DNA of 6,026 nt from DASYML01 sp036399835 (GCA_036399835.1 DASWMI010000061.1:1-6026); one strand, 5' to 3'; numbered from the stretch's first letter, positions 1 through 5,729 are shown. Notes: generated by a model not told the origin, from the letters alone. Numbers and translations are program-made.

Positions 1-25
1 CGGAAAAGTAATGAAAACTTTTCCG
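1..25. terminator. Perfect hairpin at the left window edge, possible terminator
   Basis: CGGAAAAGT at 1-9 is an exact inverted repeat of ACTTTTCCG at 17-25, giving a 9-bp stem with a 7-nt loop. On the plus strand it is followed after a short GC-rich stretch by a run of five T (32-36). It lies about 90 bases beyond the stop of the minus-strand coiled-coil operon. It could therefore end transcription from either side, or belong to a gene lying left of the window. The stem is seen directly. The terminator role is inferred and weak, because the T run is not directly adjacent and the left flank is missing. Confidence 0.35.
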
Positions 26-39
26 CGCGCCTTTTTCAG

Positions 40-80
40 TTGCTTTTAAGAGGCTGTGTCTGAGAGCCTTGCTTTTAAGA
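40..80. repeat. 12-bp direct repeat TTGCTTTTAAGA (two copies)
   Basis: TTGCTTTTAAGA occurs at 40-51 and again at 69-80. Between and overlapping them, AGGCT (51-55) and AGCCT (65-69) can form a short 5-bp stem. The block lies between the operon stop at 118 and the hairpin at 1-25. Its function is unknown. It may be part of a 3' untranslated or terminator region, or a small local duplication. Confidence 0.5.
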
Positions 81-117
81 ACCGCGAAGGCCAGGACTCT
101 TGACGGGCTGCTTCGTC

Positions 118-612
118 TTATCTGACGAGAGCCAGTGAGATAATGCCCGCGATAGATGGAATTGCGTCAACAAATCTTTCGACGGCTGACCGCTTGGTGA
201 CTTTGACCAGCTCTTTAATCACTGTATCGCGGTCCTTGATCGCTTCCTCCCTATTTTCGAGCATCTTTGTCTGAAGCGCTATGTTATCGCGCAGGCTCTT
301 TTTGATCTCCTCCTGGACATCAAGCTGCCTTTGCCTGCTCTCGGCCAGCGCCGCCTGAGTCGAGGCCAGCTTGTTGGCGTCATCAACCTGCGCTTCGAGT
401 TGCGCGATAACCTTGTCTTTATCGGCATTCGCGGCCCGCAGTTCGCTGATGGTCGTCGTATTAGCACGCTGCTGCTCTAAAAGCAGATTGGCGAGCGCCC
501 TGCAATCCTGAAGATTTCTGCACTGCCCGAAGGCGGAGGTGGCAAAGGCGCAGAGCAAGAGCGGCAGGACGAGGCCGATGACAATTTTGTGAGAATGAAG
601 TAGACGTTTCAT
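118..612 (-). CDS. Exported coiled-coil protein of unknown function
   Basis: 164 aa, family not recognised. Residues 1-29 form a classical signal peptide: a basic start (MKRLLHSHK), a hydrophobic core rich in Leu/Val, and a likely signal peptidase I site after AFG at 27-29. The residue before Cys31 is Gln, so this is not a standard lipobox. The mature protein begins with a cysteine pair (C31 and C37), which could form a disulfide in the periplasm. Residues about 44-140 are charged, heptad-like coiled coil with many Glu/Lys/Gln/Ala. Residues 147-163 are hydrophobic (FVDAIPSIAGIISLALV) and could be a membrane-associating tail. The start is well supported: AGGAG at 619-623 lies six bases before the ATG and overlaps the stop codon of the upstream gene. 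The 9-base gap to that gene argues for an operon and translational coupling. A role as an envelope-spanning or scaffold protein is inference only. Confidence 0.72.
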   Translation of the reverse strand: MKRLLHSHKIVIGLVLPLLLCAFATSAFGQCRNLQDCRALANLLLEQQRANTTTISELRAANADKDKVIAQLEAQVDDANKLASTQAALAESRQRQLDVQEEIKKSLRDNIALQTKMLENREEAIKDRDTVIKELVKVTKRSAVERFVDAIPSIAGIISLALVR

Positions 613-621
613 TGTGTTCTC

Positions 622-1122
622 CTAATCTTCTTGCTGACCTTTTTTAAGCAGCGCGTCTATCTGAGCCTGAAGCGCGTCGGCCTGCGCCTGAGATGCATCG
701 GCTTTATCTTCGTGGCCTTTCGCACTCTGCTTAAAGCCGTTGATGGCCTTCTGTCTTTCGTCCATCCGCGCTCTTATCGCGATGCTCTCCTGCTCAAGCT
801 TGCGGTCGGCCTCTCTCATCTTTTTGAGCAGCTCTTCATTCGCGCCGATGCTCTGTTCGTTCGCCTTCAACTGCTTTTGCAGCTCTTCCAGCTCGGCCTG
901 CCGCTTCTTGTCTCTCTCCTGAAGGTCTGTGACCAACTTCTCTCTTCCGGCCTGGTCCAGTCCCTTGTCATTGAAGATGTCTGCCAACCCTTTAACATTC
1001 TTTCCGAATTCCGGGTTGTTGATAAAGTTTAGAGCTTTCTCCAGGGCCGGAGTGCTCTTTTTGGTCGCGCCGCCGTCGCCCGGTTTGGCGTCGCCTGTGG
1101 GTTTATCATTTTCATCCGGCAT
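622..1122 (-). CDS. Soluble coiled-coil protein of unknown function
   Basis: 166 aa, family not recognised. The first 25 residues are polar and probably disordered (Asp, Lys, Gly, Pro). A short segment follows (about 26-55, with LEKALNFINNPEFGKNVKGL) that may be a helical cap. Residues about 56-162 are almost entirely charged helix typical of coiled coil, ending in Gln/Ala/Asp repeats (SQAQADALQAQIDALL). There is no signal peptide, membrane segment, Cys or Trp, so the product is probably cytoplasmic. The start is firm: GGAGGAG at 1131-1137 sits eight bases before the ATG. It is the first gene of a two-gene operon with the exported coiled-coil protein at 118-612, whose Shine-Dalgarno overlaps this gene's TAG. 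The plus-strand reading frames opposite it look like shadows. The partnership between the two products is inferred from operon structure and shared coiled-coil character. Confidence 0.7.
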   Translation of the reverse strand: MPDENDKPTGDAKPGDGGATKKSTPALEKALNFINNPEFGKNVKGLADIFNDKGLDQAGREKLVTDLQERDKKRQAELEELQKQLKANEQSIGANEELLKKMREADRKLEQESIAIRARMDERQKAINGFKQSAKGHEDKADASQAQADALQAQIDALLKKGQQED

Positions 1123-1670
1123 CTGTTTTTCTCCTCCATAACGATTTCAAATGATTTCAGAGAGAGCCTCCGCGCCCTTGACGACTAAGGTGGACCAACT
1201 TACGCCGCCCGCTCAAGGTTTTAGCTTTACCTTCCCCGACAACTGATGCTCAAGACAAGACCTCTTATCTGACGGCGCATAACCCTGCTGGAAGATATTC
1301 CTGCTTGAATGAATATTGATTGGTCCGGCGTTTCTCGTTCGATTCGCCTTGCATGAGGTGCGGGCCTCACTGAGAGCTTGAGATTAAAGAGAGCGCGATA
1401 AGGAAAAATAGGCGGCGCACCCTATCGAACCTCTCATCAGTGGGACGGCGTAACTTTAGGACCAGAGATTGATTCTGTCAAGTTTTTTTGGACCACACGC
1501 GGCAGCGAACCCGAAGAGCAAATTTCTCGCCGTGACAAAACCCTAAAACTCATTCTGGACAAAGCACTATGGAGGGAATAATCTATCTGCCGTTCTCTTC
1601 GAGCGGGCCGTGGGCCAATCATCCGAAAGTCTTCGCGCATCTAAAATTTCCCGGAAAGGCAGAGCATCTT
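1123..1670. other. Long gene-free gap between divergent transcription units
   Basis: About 550 bases with no convincing gene. The short frames here lack Shine-Dalgarno sites and recognisable protein features. It separates the leftward coiled-coil operon from the rightward membrane-protein gene, so it should hold both promoters. Visible items: the strong GGAGGAG ribosome site at 1131-1137; small hairpins ATATTC/GAATAT (1295-1300 with 1311-1316) and TGAGG/CCTCA (1354-1358 with 1365-1369); a T7 run beside GGACCA near 1482-1495; and a candidate plus-strand promoter at 1556-1584. I found no clear minus-strand promoter for the coiled-coil operon. Confidence 0.6.
1556..1584 (+). promoter_or_regulatory. 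Candidate sigma70-type promoter for the four-TM protein gene
   Basis: TGGACA at 1556-1561 matches five of six bases of the -35 consensus. It is followed after exactly 17 bases by TAATCT at 1579-1584, which keeps the key T1, A2 and T6 of the -10 box. Transcription would start near 1591, leaving roughly an 80-base leader before the ATG at 1671. If real, this excludes the in-frame upstream ATG at 1569, which would lie inside the promoter. The -10 box is only moderate. Confidence 0.35.
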
Positions 1671-2096
1671 ATGAGCCTTGCGATTAAAATCAGTCTCGCC
1701 GCTTCGGGCATCTTTTTGATGTCGGGGCTGCTGACCGGCATCCTGAAGTATCGCGGCATCATGACGAGCGAGGAGCACCGTGCGCCCGTTTACATAGACA
1801 TCGCGCACCGCGCTTCCTTTCTCTACAGCTTCGCCGCGCTCGTCATCGCCAAGCTGCTTGAGTACAGCCCCTACTCGCAGACCGTGCAGGTCTGGGCCGC
1901 CGTGTTGCCGCTCGCTTTCTTCGCCATCACTATCCTCGGCTACACGCTGACGGGCCTCCAAAACCGGACCGATAATCTTTTCCGCGAACGCAACTTCACC
2001 ACCACATGGTATATGTACGCGCTCATCCTGGCCGAGATAGGCGGCTTCGCCATCATTCTCTGGGGATTCCTCTCAACGCAAATTTTGAAAGTTTGA
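1671..2096 (+). CDS. Small integral membrane protein with four predicted TM helices, unknown function
   Basis: 141 aa from the ATG at 1671. Hydrophobic segments are visible at about 5-27, 47-64, 73-96 and 111-136, so four membrane helices are likely. The loop between helices 1 and 2 (TSEEHRAPVYIDIAHRAS, about 32-49) has two histidines, H36 and H46, and looks like the most conserved part. A role in ligand or cofactor binding there is speculation. I do not recognise the family. The frame is open back to an ATG at 1569, but the extra 34 residues are unlike a membrane-protein N-terminus, have no Shine-Dalgarno, and overlap a candidate promoter. GGAAAGG at 1653-1659 lies 11 bases before 1671, an acceptable though slightly distant ribosome site. 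The dehydrogenase gene at 2175 follows on the same strand, so the two may be co-transcribed. Confidence 0.68.
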   Translation: MSLAIKISLAASGIFLMSGLLTGILKYRGIMTSEEHRAPVYIDIAHRASFLYSFAALVIAKLLEYSPYSQTVQVWAAVLPLAFFAITILGYTLTGLQNRTDNLFRERNFTTTWYMYALILAEIGGFAIILWGFLSTQILKV

Positions 2097-2170
2097 GAGA
2101 GTCCGAGCGTCAAAAGCTAAAATCTGGACCAACGGACTCTCAGACTCTCAGACTTTAGACTCTCGGACTC
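2097..2170 (+). repeat. Intergenic GACTCTCA tandem units with matching inverted arm
   Basis: Between the stop at 2096 and the ATG at 2175 there is a run of 8-base units: GACTCTCA at 2135-2142, GACTCTCA at 2143-2150, a 7-base GACTTTA at 2151-2157, GACTCTCG at 2158-2165, then GACTC. The opposite-sense sequence GAGAGTCCGAG at 2097-2107 begins immediately after the stop codon. Its GAGAGTCCG pairs with CGGACTCTC at 2133-2141, and its GAGTCCGAG pairs with CTCGGACTC at 2162-2170. Two alternative 9-bp stems are therefore possible. No T run follows either stem, so this is not a typical intrinsic terminator. The repeat occupies the place where the next gene's ribosome-binding site would be. Confidence 0.75.
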
Positions 2171-2174
2171 ATTT

Positions 2175-3122
2175 ATGGAACGCATCGTTTTCCTGGAGCG
2201 CGATACTTTCAAAGCGACTTTCCGGCGGCCAACTTTTGCGCACGAGTGGATAGACTACGCCGAGACGACGCGGGCCGCAGAGGTTCTGGAAAGATTGCAG
2301 GGCGCGACCATCGCCATCTGCAACAAGGTGACGATGGATGAAGCGACGCTCGCGCGCCTGCCAAATTTGAGATTGATCGCGGTCGCGGCGACCGGAGTGG
2401 ACAATATTGATCTGGCTTATTGCAGGCGGCGCGGCCTCGCCGTCTCCAACGCGCGCAACTACGCGCGCCATTCCGTGCCGGAGCATGCCCTGATGTTGAT
2501 GCTCGCCCTGCGCCGCAACCTACTCTCCTATCGCGCAGACATAGAGCGCGGGTTGTGGCAGCAGGCTCGGCAGTTCTGCCTGCTCAATCACACCGTGCGA
2601 GACCTGCACGAAAGCACGCTCGGCATCATAGGCTACGGCGCGCTGGGCCAGGCAGTAGAAAAGCTGGCCCGCGCACTGGGGATGAAGACGCTCATCTCGG
2701 AACACAAAAACGCGACGACTATCCGGCAGGGCCGCAAGCCTTTTGCAGAGGTGCTGGACCAATCCGACATCATTACGCTGCATTGCCCGTTGATGGAAGA
2801 GACGCGTGGCATGTTTGGCCGTGAGGAGTTTGCGAGTATGCAGCGGCACGCTCTCCTGATTAACACTGCGCGCGGCGGGCTGGTGAACGAACAGGCGCTG
2901 GTAGAGGCTCTGCGCTCAGGCTTGATCGCGGGCGCGGGCTTCGATGTTCTCAGCCGCGAACCGCCACGCGAAGGCAACCCGCTGCTTGAACTGGACCAGC
3001 CCAACTTTATCCTGACACCGCACGTCGCCTGGGCCAGCGATGAGGCGATGCAGGCGCTGGCCGATCAGGTCTTGGACAATATAGAGGCTTTCGTGCAAGG
3101 CACTCCGCAGAATCTTGTCTAA
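2175..3122 (+). CDS. D-2-hydroxyacid dehydrogenase, glycerate dehydrogenase/hydroxypyruvate reductase type
   Basis: 315 aa, the usual full length for the family. It should interconvert a 2-oxoacid and a D-2-hydroxyacid using NAD(P)H. The best guess at substrate is hydroxypyruvate/D-glycerate, because the C-terminal TPHVAWAS followed by AMQALADQ and NIEAFVQG strongly resembles HprA-type glycerate dehydrogenases. Domain order is typical: a catalytic segment about 1-100, a Rossmann domain about 100-285 with GYGALG at 153-158, then return to the catalytic domain. The catalytic triad is complete: Arg233 (NTARGG), Glu262 (SREPP) and His283 (TPH). Glu176 at the end of the second Rossmann strand suggests a preference for NAD over NADP. 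It is cytoplasmic and probably acts in glycerate/serine or C2-C3 acid metabolism. The start matches the family (ERIVFLERDTF), but no Shine-Dalgarno precedes the ATG: the upstream bases are the GACTC repeat. The gene may be read together with 1671-2096. Confidence 0.93.
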   Translation: MERIVFLERDTFKATFRRPTFAHEWIDYAETTRAAEVLERLQGATIAICNKVTMDEATLARLPNLRLIAVAATGVDNIDLAYCRRRGLAVSNARNYARHSVPEHALMLMLALRRNLLSYRADIERGLWQQARQFCLLNHTVRDLHESTLGIIGYGALGQAVEKLARALGMKTLISEHKNATTIRQGRKPFAEVLDQSDIITLHCPLMEETRGMFGREEFASMQRHALLINTARGGLVNEQALVEALRSGLIAGAGFDVLSREPPREGNPLLELDQPNFILTPHVAWASDEAMQALADQVLDNIEAFVQGTPQNLV

Positions 3123-3207
3123 AGCGAATTGAAGATGACTGGAGCAAGCGAGTCTTCCGTCAACAACTGACAGAAGATTAAATTTTGCGTACAGGGTTGA
3201 GCGACAA

Positions 3208-3247
3208 AACTAGAAAGAGCCGCGAACAAGCGCTGCTCTTTCCAGTT
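3208..3247. terminator. Probable bidirectional intrinsic terminator between convergent genes
   Basis: AACTAGAAAGAGC at 3208-3220 pairs with GCTCTTTCCAGTT at 3235-3247, with a single A-C mismatch. Inside, GCG at 3222-3224 can pair with CGC at 3231-3233 around a small loop. On the minus strand the stem runs straight into AGTTTTGT, a reasonable U tract. On the plus strand the tail is TTCTTAT, which is weaker. It lies between the stop of the dehydrogenase (3122) and the stop of the minus-strand small protein (3280), where a shared terminator is expected. Confidence 0.75.
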
Positions 3248-3279
3248 CTTATCAAACTGTTTTGCTGGATGGGAAAGAT

Positions 3280-3582
3280 TCAGGCGGCGTCCTGGCCGGT
3301 CTCTTCGGGCGCGGCGGCGGCTGCCTCATCATGGTGGTCCGCCGTGTAGAGCCGCAGAATGTCCTGGCCCTGTCTGGAGCGCGGGTCAATGGTGCGCAGG
3401 TGCTTGCGTCCCTGCATCTCCCAGATAGCCGTCACCTGCCCGTCCTTTTCGACGGCGTGATACGTGATGTCTTCGGCAGGCACGGGCGCGCTCTCCGCCG
3501 CCGCGCCTTCTCCAGCCGCGCCCTCTGTCGCAGCGCCTTCCGCCGTCGCTTCCCCCGTCAACTCGGTCTCATTCTCCGACAT
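3280..3582 (-). CDS. Small acidic Ala/Glu-rich hypothetical protein
   Basis: 100 aa, family not recognised. Residues 1-35 are low-complexity and acidic, built of loose EGAA/GAAxEGAA units. A more globular-looking core spans about 37-82 (DITYHAVEKDGQVTAIWE, then a basic GRKHLRTIDPRSRQG and an ILRLYTADHH helix). The tail 85-100 is again Ala/Glu-rich. There is no signal peptide or membrane segment, so it is probably cytoplasmic. The coding call is supported by its own promoter (3608-3636), an in-frame TAG just upstream at 3602-3604, and a terminator-like hairpin after the stop. The purine-rich AGGAGAGGAG at 3596-3605 is the likely ribosome site, but its nearest edge is 13 bases from the ATG, longer than usual. 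The longer plus-strand frame across this region looks like a shadow of the GC-rich repeats. The low-complexity ends may simply be flexible linkers around a small nucleic-acid- or protein-binding core, but that is a guess. Confidence 0.62.
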   Translation of the reverse strand: MSENETELTGEATAEGAATEGAAGEGAAAESAPVPAEDITYHAVEKDGQVTAIWEMQGRKHLRTIDPRSRQGQDILRLYTADHHDEAAAAAPEETGQDAA

Positions 3583-3607
3583 AAGAGTTTGAATGCTCCT
3601 CTCCTAG

Positions 3608-3636
3608 AAAATATTTATTTTGTAATTTTTAGTCAA
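3608..3636 (-). promoter_or_regulatory. Sigma70-like promoter of the small Ala/Glu-rich protein gene
   Basis: Read on the minus strand: TTGACT (3636-3631), 17 bases of AT-rich spacer, then TATTTT (3613-3608). The -35 matches five of six consensus bases, and the -10 keeps T1, A2, T3 and T6. Transcription would start around 3600, giving a leader of only about 20 bases that contains GAGGAG. This implies that the small gene can be expressed independently of the large oxidoreductase gene upstream. Confidence 0.65.
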
Positions 3637-3673
3637 CGGATTGTGGCACACGTCAGTCCGGCATGTCCAGAAA

Positions 3674-3775
3674 GGGAACGGCTGGACCAGCAAGGATCGG
3701 CGATGAAGTGAAAGCTATTGAATCATTGATTGATTCAAGAAGACAACCAATCAATTCTTTTCATTGATCGTTCCC
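3674..3775 (-). terminator. AT-rich stacked hairpins just downstream of the oxidoreductase-GNAT gene
   Basis: Right after the stop of the minus-strand gene at 3779 there are two perfect inverted repeats. ATCAAT/ATTGAT (3750-3755 with 3763-3768) has a 7-nt loop, and TTGAATCA/TGATTCAA (3718-3725 with 3731-3738) has a 5-nt loop. A third pairing, GGGAACG (3674-3680) with CGTTCCC (3769-3775), could close both into one branched structure. No long T run follows, so efficient intrinsic termination is uncertain. It may instead stabilise the 3' end of the mRNA or bind a regulator. The pairings are seen directly; the role is inferred. Confidence 0.4.
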
Positions 3776-3778
3776 GGT

Positions 3779-5545
3779 TCATTCCTGCTCATCGAGTTTC
3801 TTCACGAGGTTGACGTACTCTCCACGGTCAAAGCCCTGTGCGCGGAAGTAGTCAATAAGGTCGCCGTCGTTCCAGTTAATCATCGTGTTGACGACCTGCA
3901 CGCCCGCGCGTTTGAAGCGTGCCGACAACTCTTCCATCAAGGCGCGGCTGACGCCCTGCCCATGATACTCAGGGTCAACGCCGATGACTTCGAGCCAGCC
4001 GGAAAGCTCTGTCGCAAACTCCCAGCCGCGCACGTCGCCGAGGATAAAGCCGACGACGCGGTCGCGTTGCTCTGCGACCAGGCAGAACTCCGGCGCGCGC
4101 TTGATATATTCGGCGGCCTTCGACTGGTAATAAGCCGAGTGCGGCAGCCCCGTAATCTTTTCGCCGATGCGCATCAGGCCGTCAATATCGCGCTCTGTCA
4201 TAGGTCGCACGAGCATGTCTTTCATCCGCCTGGCCCTGTGCGCCCTGTGCTGGCGGACTCCGCGCAGAACGCGCACGGCGACTTTTCTAAAGAGCTGCGC
4301 CCTGAAGGAACGGCGTATGATGTTGCGATAGGAATCATGGCCGGAAACCGAATCAAAGAGTGCATCATACATCAGCGGGTCTGTCTTGCCGACATCAATC
4401 ATCGGGTCCAGACAGAGCCGCGCGAAGGCCAGCATCAACCTGCGCACCATCAGCCCGTAATGATAATCACCAAGGAGGTCTCTGCAAGCCTTCGGATAGT
4501 GGGCCAGAGCGCGTCTGGAAACGCCTTGCTCAAGCATCACTTCGGCGGCGCGGATGCCTGTCTGGATGGCCGTGTTGATACCCTTGCCCTTGAAGGGACG
4601 CAGCCAGCCCGTAGCATCCCCGACGAGCAGATAGCGATGCCCGTAAGCTCCTCGCGCGGGCGCTGAAGGAAAACGCCCCTCGTAATAGTTGATCGCGCCC
4701 GGATTAAATGGAGGCAAGAGGGCCTGCACTTCTTCCATCAAAAGGAACTGGTCCAAATCGCAGGAGGTGACGTGCTCGCCCGCGATGTTGACCAGGATGT
4801 GATCGTCTTTTGGCGTGACCGCGCCGAACTCTATACGCGGGCATTTTTGTGGCAGCAGGAAAGCATGAACGATGTGGCCCAGCTTTTCCGTCTGAAAACG
4901 GGAGGTCGCCTCAATCGTCGTCAGATAACTTTTGAGCCACTTGGAAGGTCTGCGGTATCCGCCCCCGCGTCTCCTGCCCGTCACCTCTTCAAAGACAGAG
5001 AGCATCGCTTCATCCAGCCCGAACGCGCCGACCACGCAATCAGCCCGCTCATAATCCGATTCGCTATAGACGCGTACCTCGTCTAGCTGGCCGTCTCGCA
5101 CGAACTCCACGCCCGTCACGCGCGAGCCGATAACCTCTGCGCCAAGCTCGCGTGCCCTTTCAAGCAGAAACTGGTCAAAGCTGGCGCGTTCGACCGTATA
5201 GGTTGCGCGCCCGTGACCCGGGTCGCCCGCGTGCGCGCCGTGACCCGTGAGCAGAAGATTTTCGCGCGCGCCGTGCAGGCGATAGCCGAAGATTTGTCGC
5301 TTGATGAGTGAGCGCGGCAGGTGTACATCAAGCTCGCGGGCGAGGAGTTCTTCGACGGGCGGCGACAGCACGCCGACGCACTGGTTGGCGTGAACGCGAA
5401 AATCCTTGCCCTCGAAGATGAGGACGCGCAAACCGAGGCCCATCGCGCGACCCGCTTGCAGCAGCTTGATGGCGCAGGCAGACCCGCCCGGCCCGCCGCC
5501 GATGATGAGAACGGTCGAGCCGTCATGTAAACGGTAATCGCTCAT
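3779..5545 (-). CDS. Geranylgeranyl reductase-family FAD oxidoreductase fused to a C-terminal GNAT acyltransferase domain
   Basis: 588 aa from the ATG at 5545. Residues about 8-440 are an FAD-dependent oxidoreductase of the geranylgeranyl reductase/halogenase-like superfamily. They include the dinucleotide motif GGGPGG at 16-21, an acidic ribose-binding Glu45 (LIFEGKD), a conserved Cys56 (NQCVGVLSP) typical of this family, a strand-rich middle with FGAVTPKDDHILVNIAG, and the second FAD motif LVGDATGWLRPFKGKGI at about 307-323. This domain would reduce or oxidise an isoprenoid-like or other hydrophobic substrate; the actual substrate is unknown. After an Arg-rich linker (about 430-440), residues about 443-585 form a GNAT domain: MLVRPMTERD at the start, LEVIGVDPEYHGQGVSRAL as the acetyl-CoA-binding motif A (G529 and G531), and IDYFRAQGF near the end. 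The frame is uninterrupted, so the fusion appears genuine. An in-frame TTG at 5605 is possible but lies upstream of a candidate promoter. The ATG lacks a clear Shine-Dalgarno. Confidence 0.87.
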   Translation of the reverse strand: MSDYRLHDGSTVLIIGGGPGGSACAIKLLQAGRAMGLGLRVLIFEGKDFRVHANQCVGVLSPPVEELLARELDVHLPRSLIKRQIFGYRLHGARENLLLTGHGAHAGDPGHGRATYTVERASFDQFLLERARELGAEVIGSRVTGVEFVRDGQLDEVRVYSESDYERADCVVGAFGLDEAMLSVFEEVTGRRRGGGYRRPSKWLKSYLTTIEATSRFQTEKLGHIVHAFLLPQKCPRIEFGAVTPKDDHILVNIAGEHVTSCDLDQFLLMEEVQALLPPFNPGAINYYEGRFPSAPARGAYGHRYLLVGDATGWLRPFKGKGINTAIQTGIRAAEVMLEQGVSRRALAHYPKACRDLLGDYHYGLMVRRLMLAFARLCLDPMIDVGKTDPLMYDALFDSVSGHDSYRNIIRRSFRAQLFRKVAVRVLRGVRQHRAHRARRMKDMLVRPMTERDIDGLMRIGEKITGLPHSAYYQSKAAEYIKRAPEFCLVAEQRDRVVGFILGDVRGWEFATELSGWLEVIGVDPEYHGQGVSRALMEELSARFKRAGVQVVNTMINWNDGDLIDYFRAQGFDRGEYVNLVKKLDEQE

Positions 5546-5591
5546 CGGTCCAAAAGGAAAAGCCTGAGCCTGTTTCGAGAAAGACGTGTCT

Positions 5592-5620
5592 ATTCTACTT
5601 CTCAAAGCTCAAGAGGTGAA
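5592..5620 (-). promoter_or_regulatory. Candidate promoter of the oxidoreductase-GNAT gene
   Basis: On the minus strand TTCACC (5620-5615) is followed after 17 bases by TAGAAT (5597-5592), a five-of-six match to the -10 consensus. The transcript would start near 5585, about 40 bases before the ATG at 5545. The promoter therefore supports that start over the in-frame TTG at 5605, which would be untranscribed. One CAAGAGG motif (5610-5616) overlaps the -35 box, a position where a repressor or activator could act. Confidence 0.5.
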
Positions 5621-5699
5621 TGCCGATTTCGTCAAGAGGCTCTTCGATACGGCTTGACTCTAGCCCCGCACGGATGAGCGAGGGCTATGGCAAGAGGCT
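5610..5699. repeat. Three CAAGAGG motifs in the divergent control region
   Basis: CAAGAGG occurs at 5610-5616, 5633-5639 and 5691-5697, all in the same orientation. The second and third extend to CAAGAGGCT. The second lies inside an inverted repeat, AAGAG-G-CTCTT (5634-5644), and next to GTCAAG/CTTGAC (5631-5636 with 5653-5658). The block sits between the divergent oxidoreductase-GNAT and PqqD-like genes and could hold operator sites. The repeats are seen; regulation is inferred. Confidence 0.4.
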
Positions 5700-5729
5700 T
5701 TGCAATGCACAATAGCGTGCGGATAATCA

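Noticed and set aside
631..1141. Plus-strand frames opposite the coiled-coil gene at 622-1122
   Set aside because: Leu/Ser-rich antisense of a Glu/Lys/Gln coiled coil. The minus strand has a strong Shine-Dalgarno and operon coupling.
1478..1500. TGTCAAG followed by a T7 run and GGACCACA, resembling an insertion-sequence terminal repeat
   Set aside because: No matching inverted partner, target-site duplication or transposase remnant was found in the window. GGACCA is also common elsewhere here.
1437..1640. 67-aa minus-strand frame in the gene-free gap
   Set aside because: Basic, Arg/Ser-rich, no ribosome site and no recognisable domain. It is likely a random open frame.
1569..1670. 34-residue N-terminal extension of the four-TM protein from the ATG at 1569
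   Set aside because: It has no Shine-Dalgarno, overlaps a candidate promoter, and its sequence is unlike a membrane-protein start. ATG 1671 is preferred.
3262..3711. 149-aa plus-strand frame overlapping the small Ala/Glu-rich gene
   Set aside because: Arg/Leu/Ala-rich shadow of the GC-rich opposite strand. It has no ribosome site and begins beside the terminator.
3764..4666. 300-aa plus-strand frame opposite the oxidoreductase-GNAT gene
   Set aside because: The opposite strand carries unmistakable GNAT and FAD motifs throughout this stretch. The plus frame is a codon-bias shadow with no family signature.
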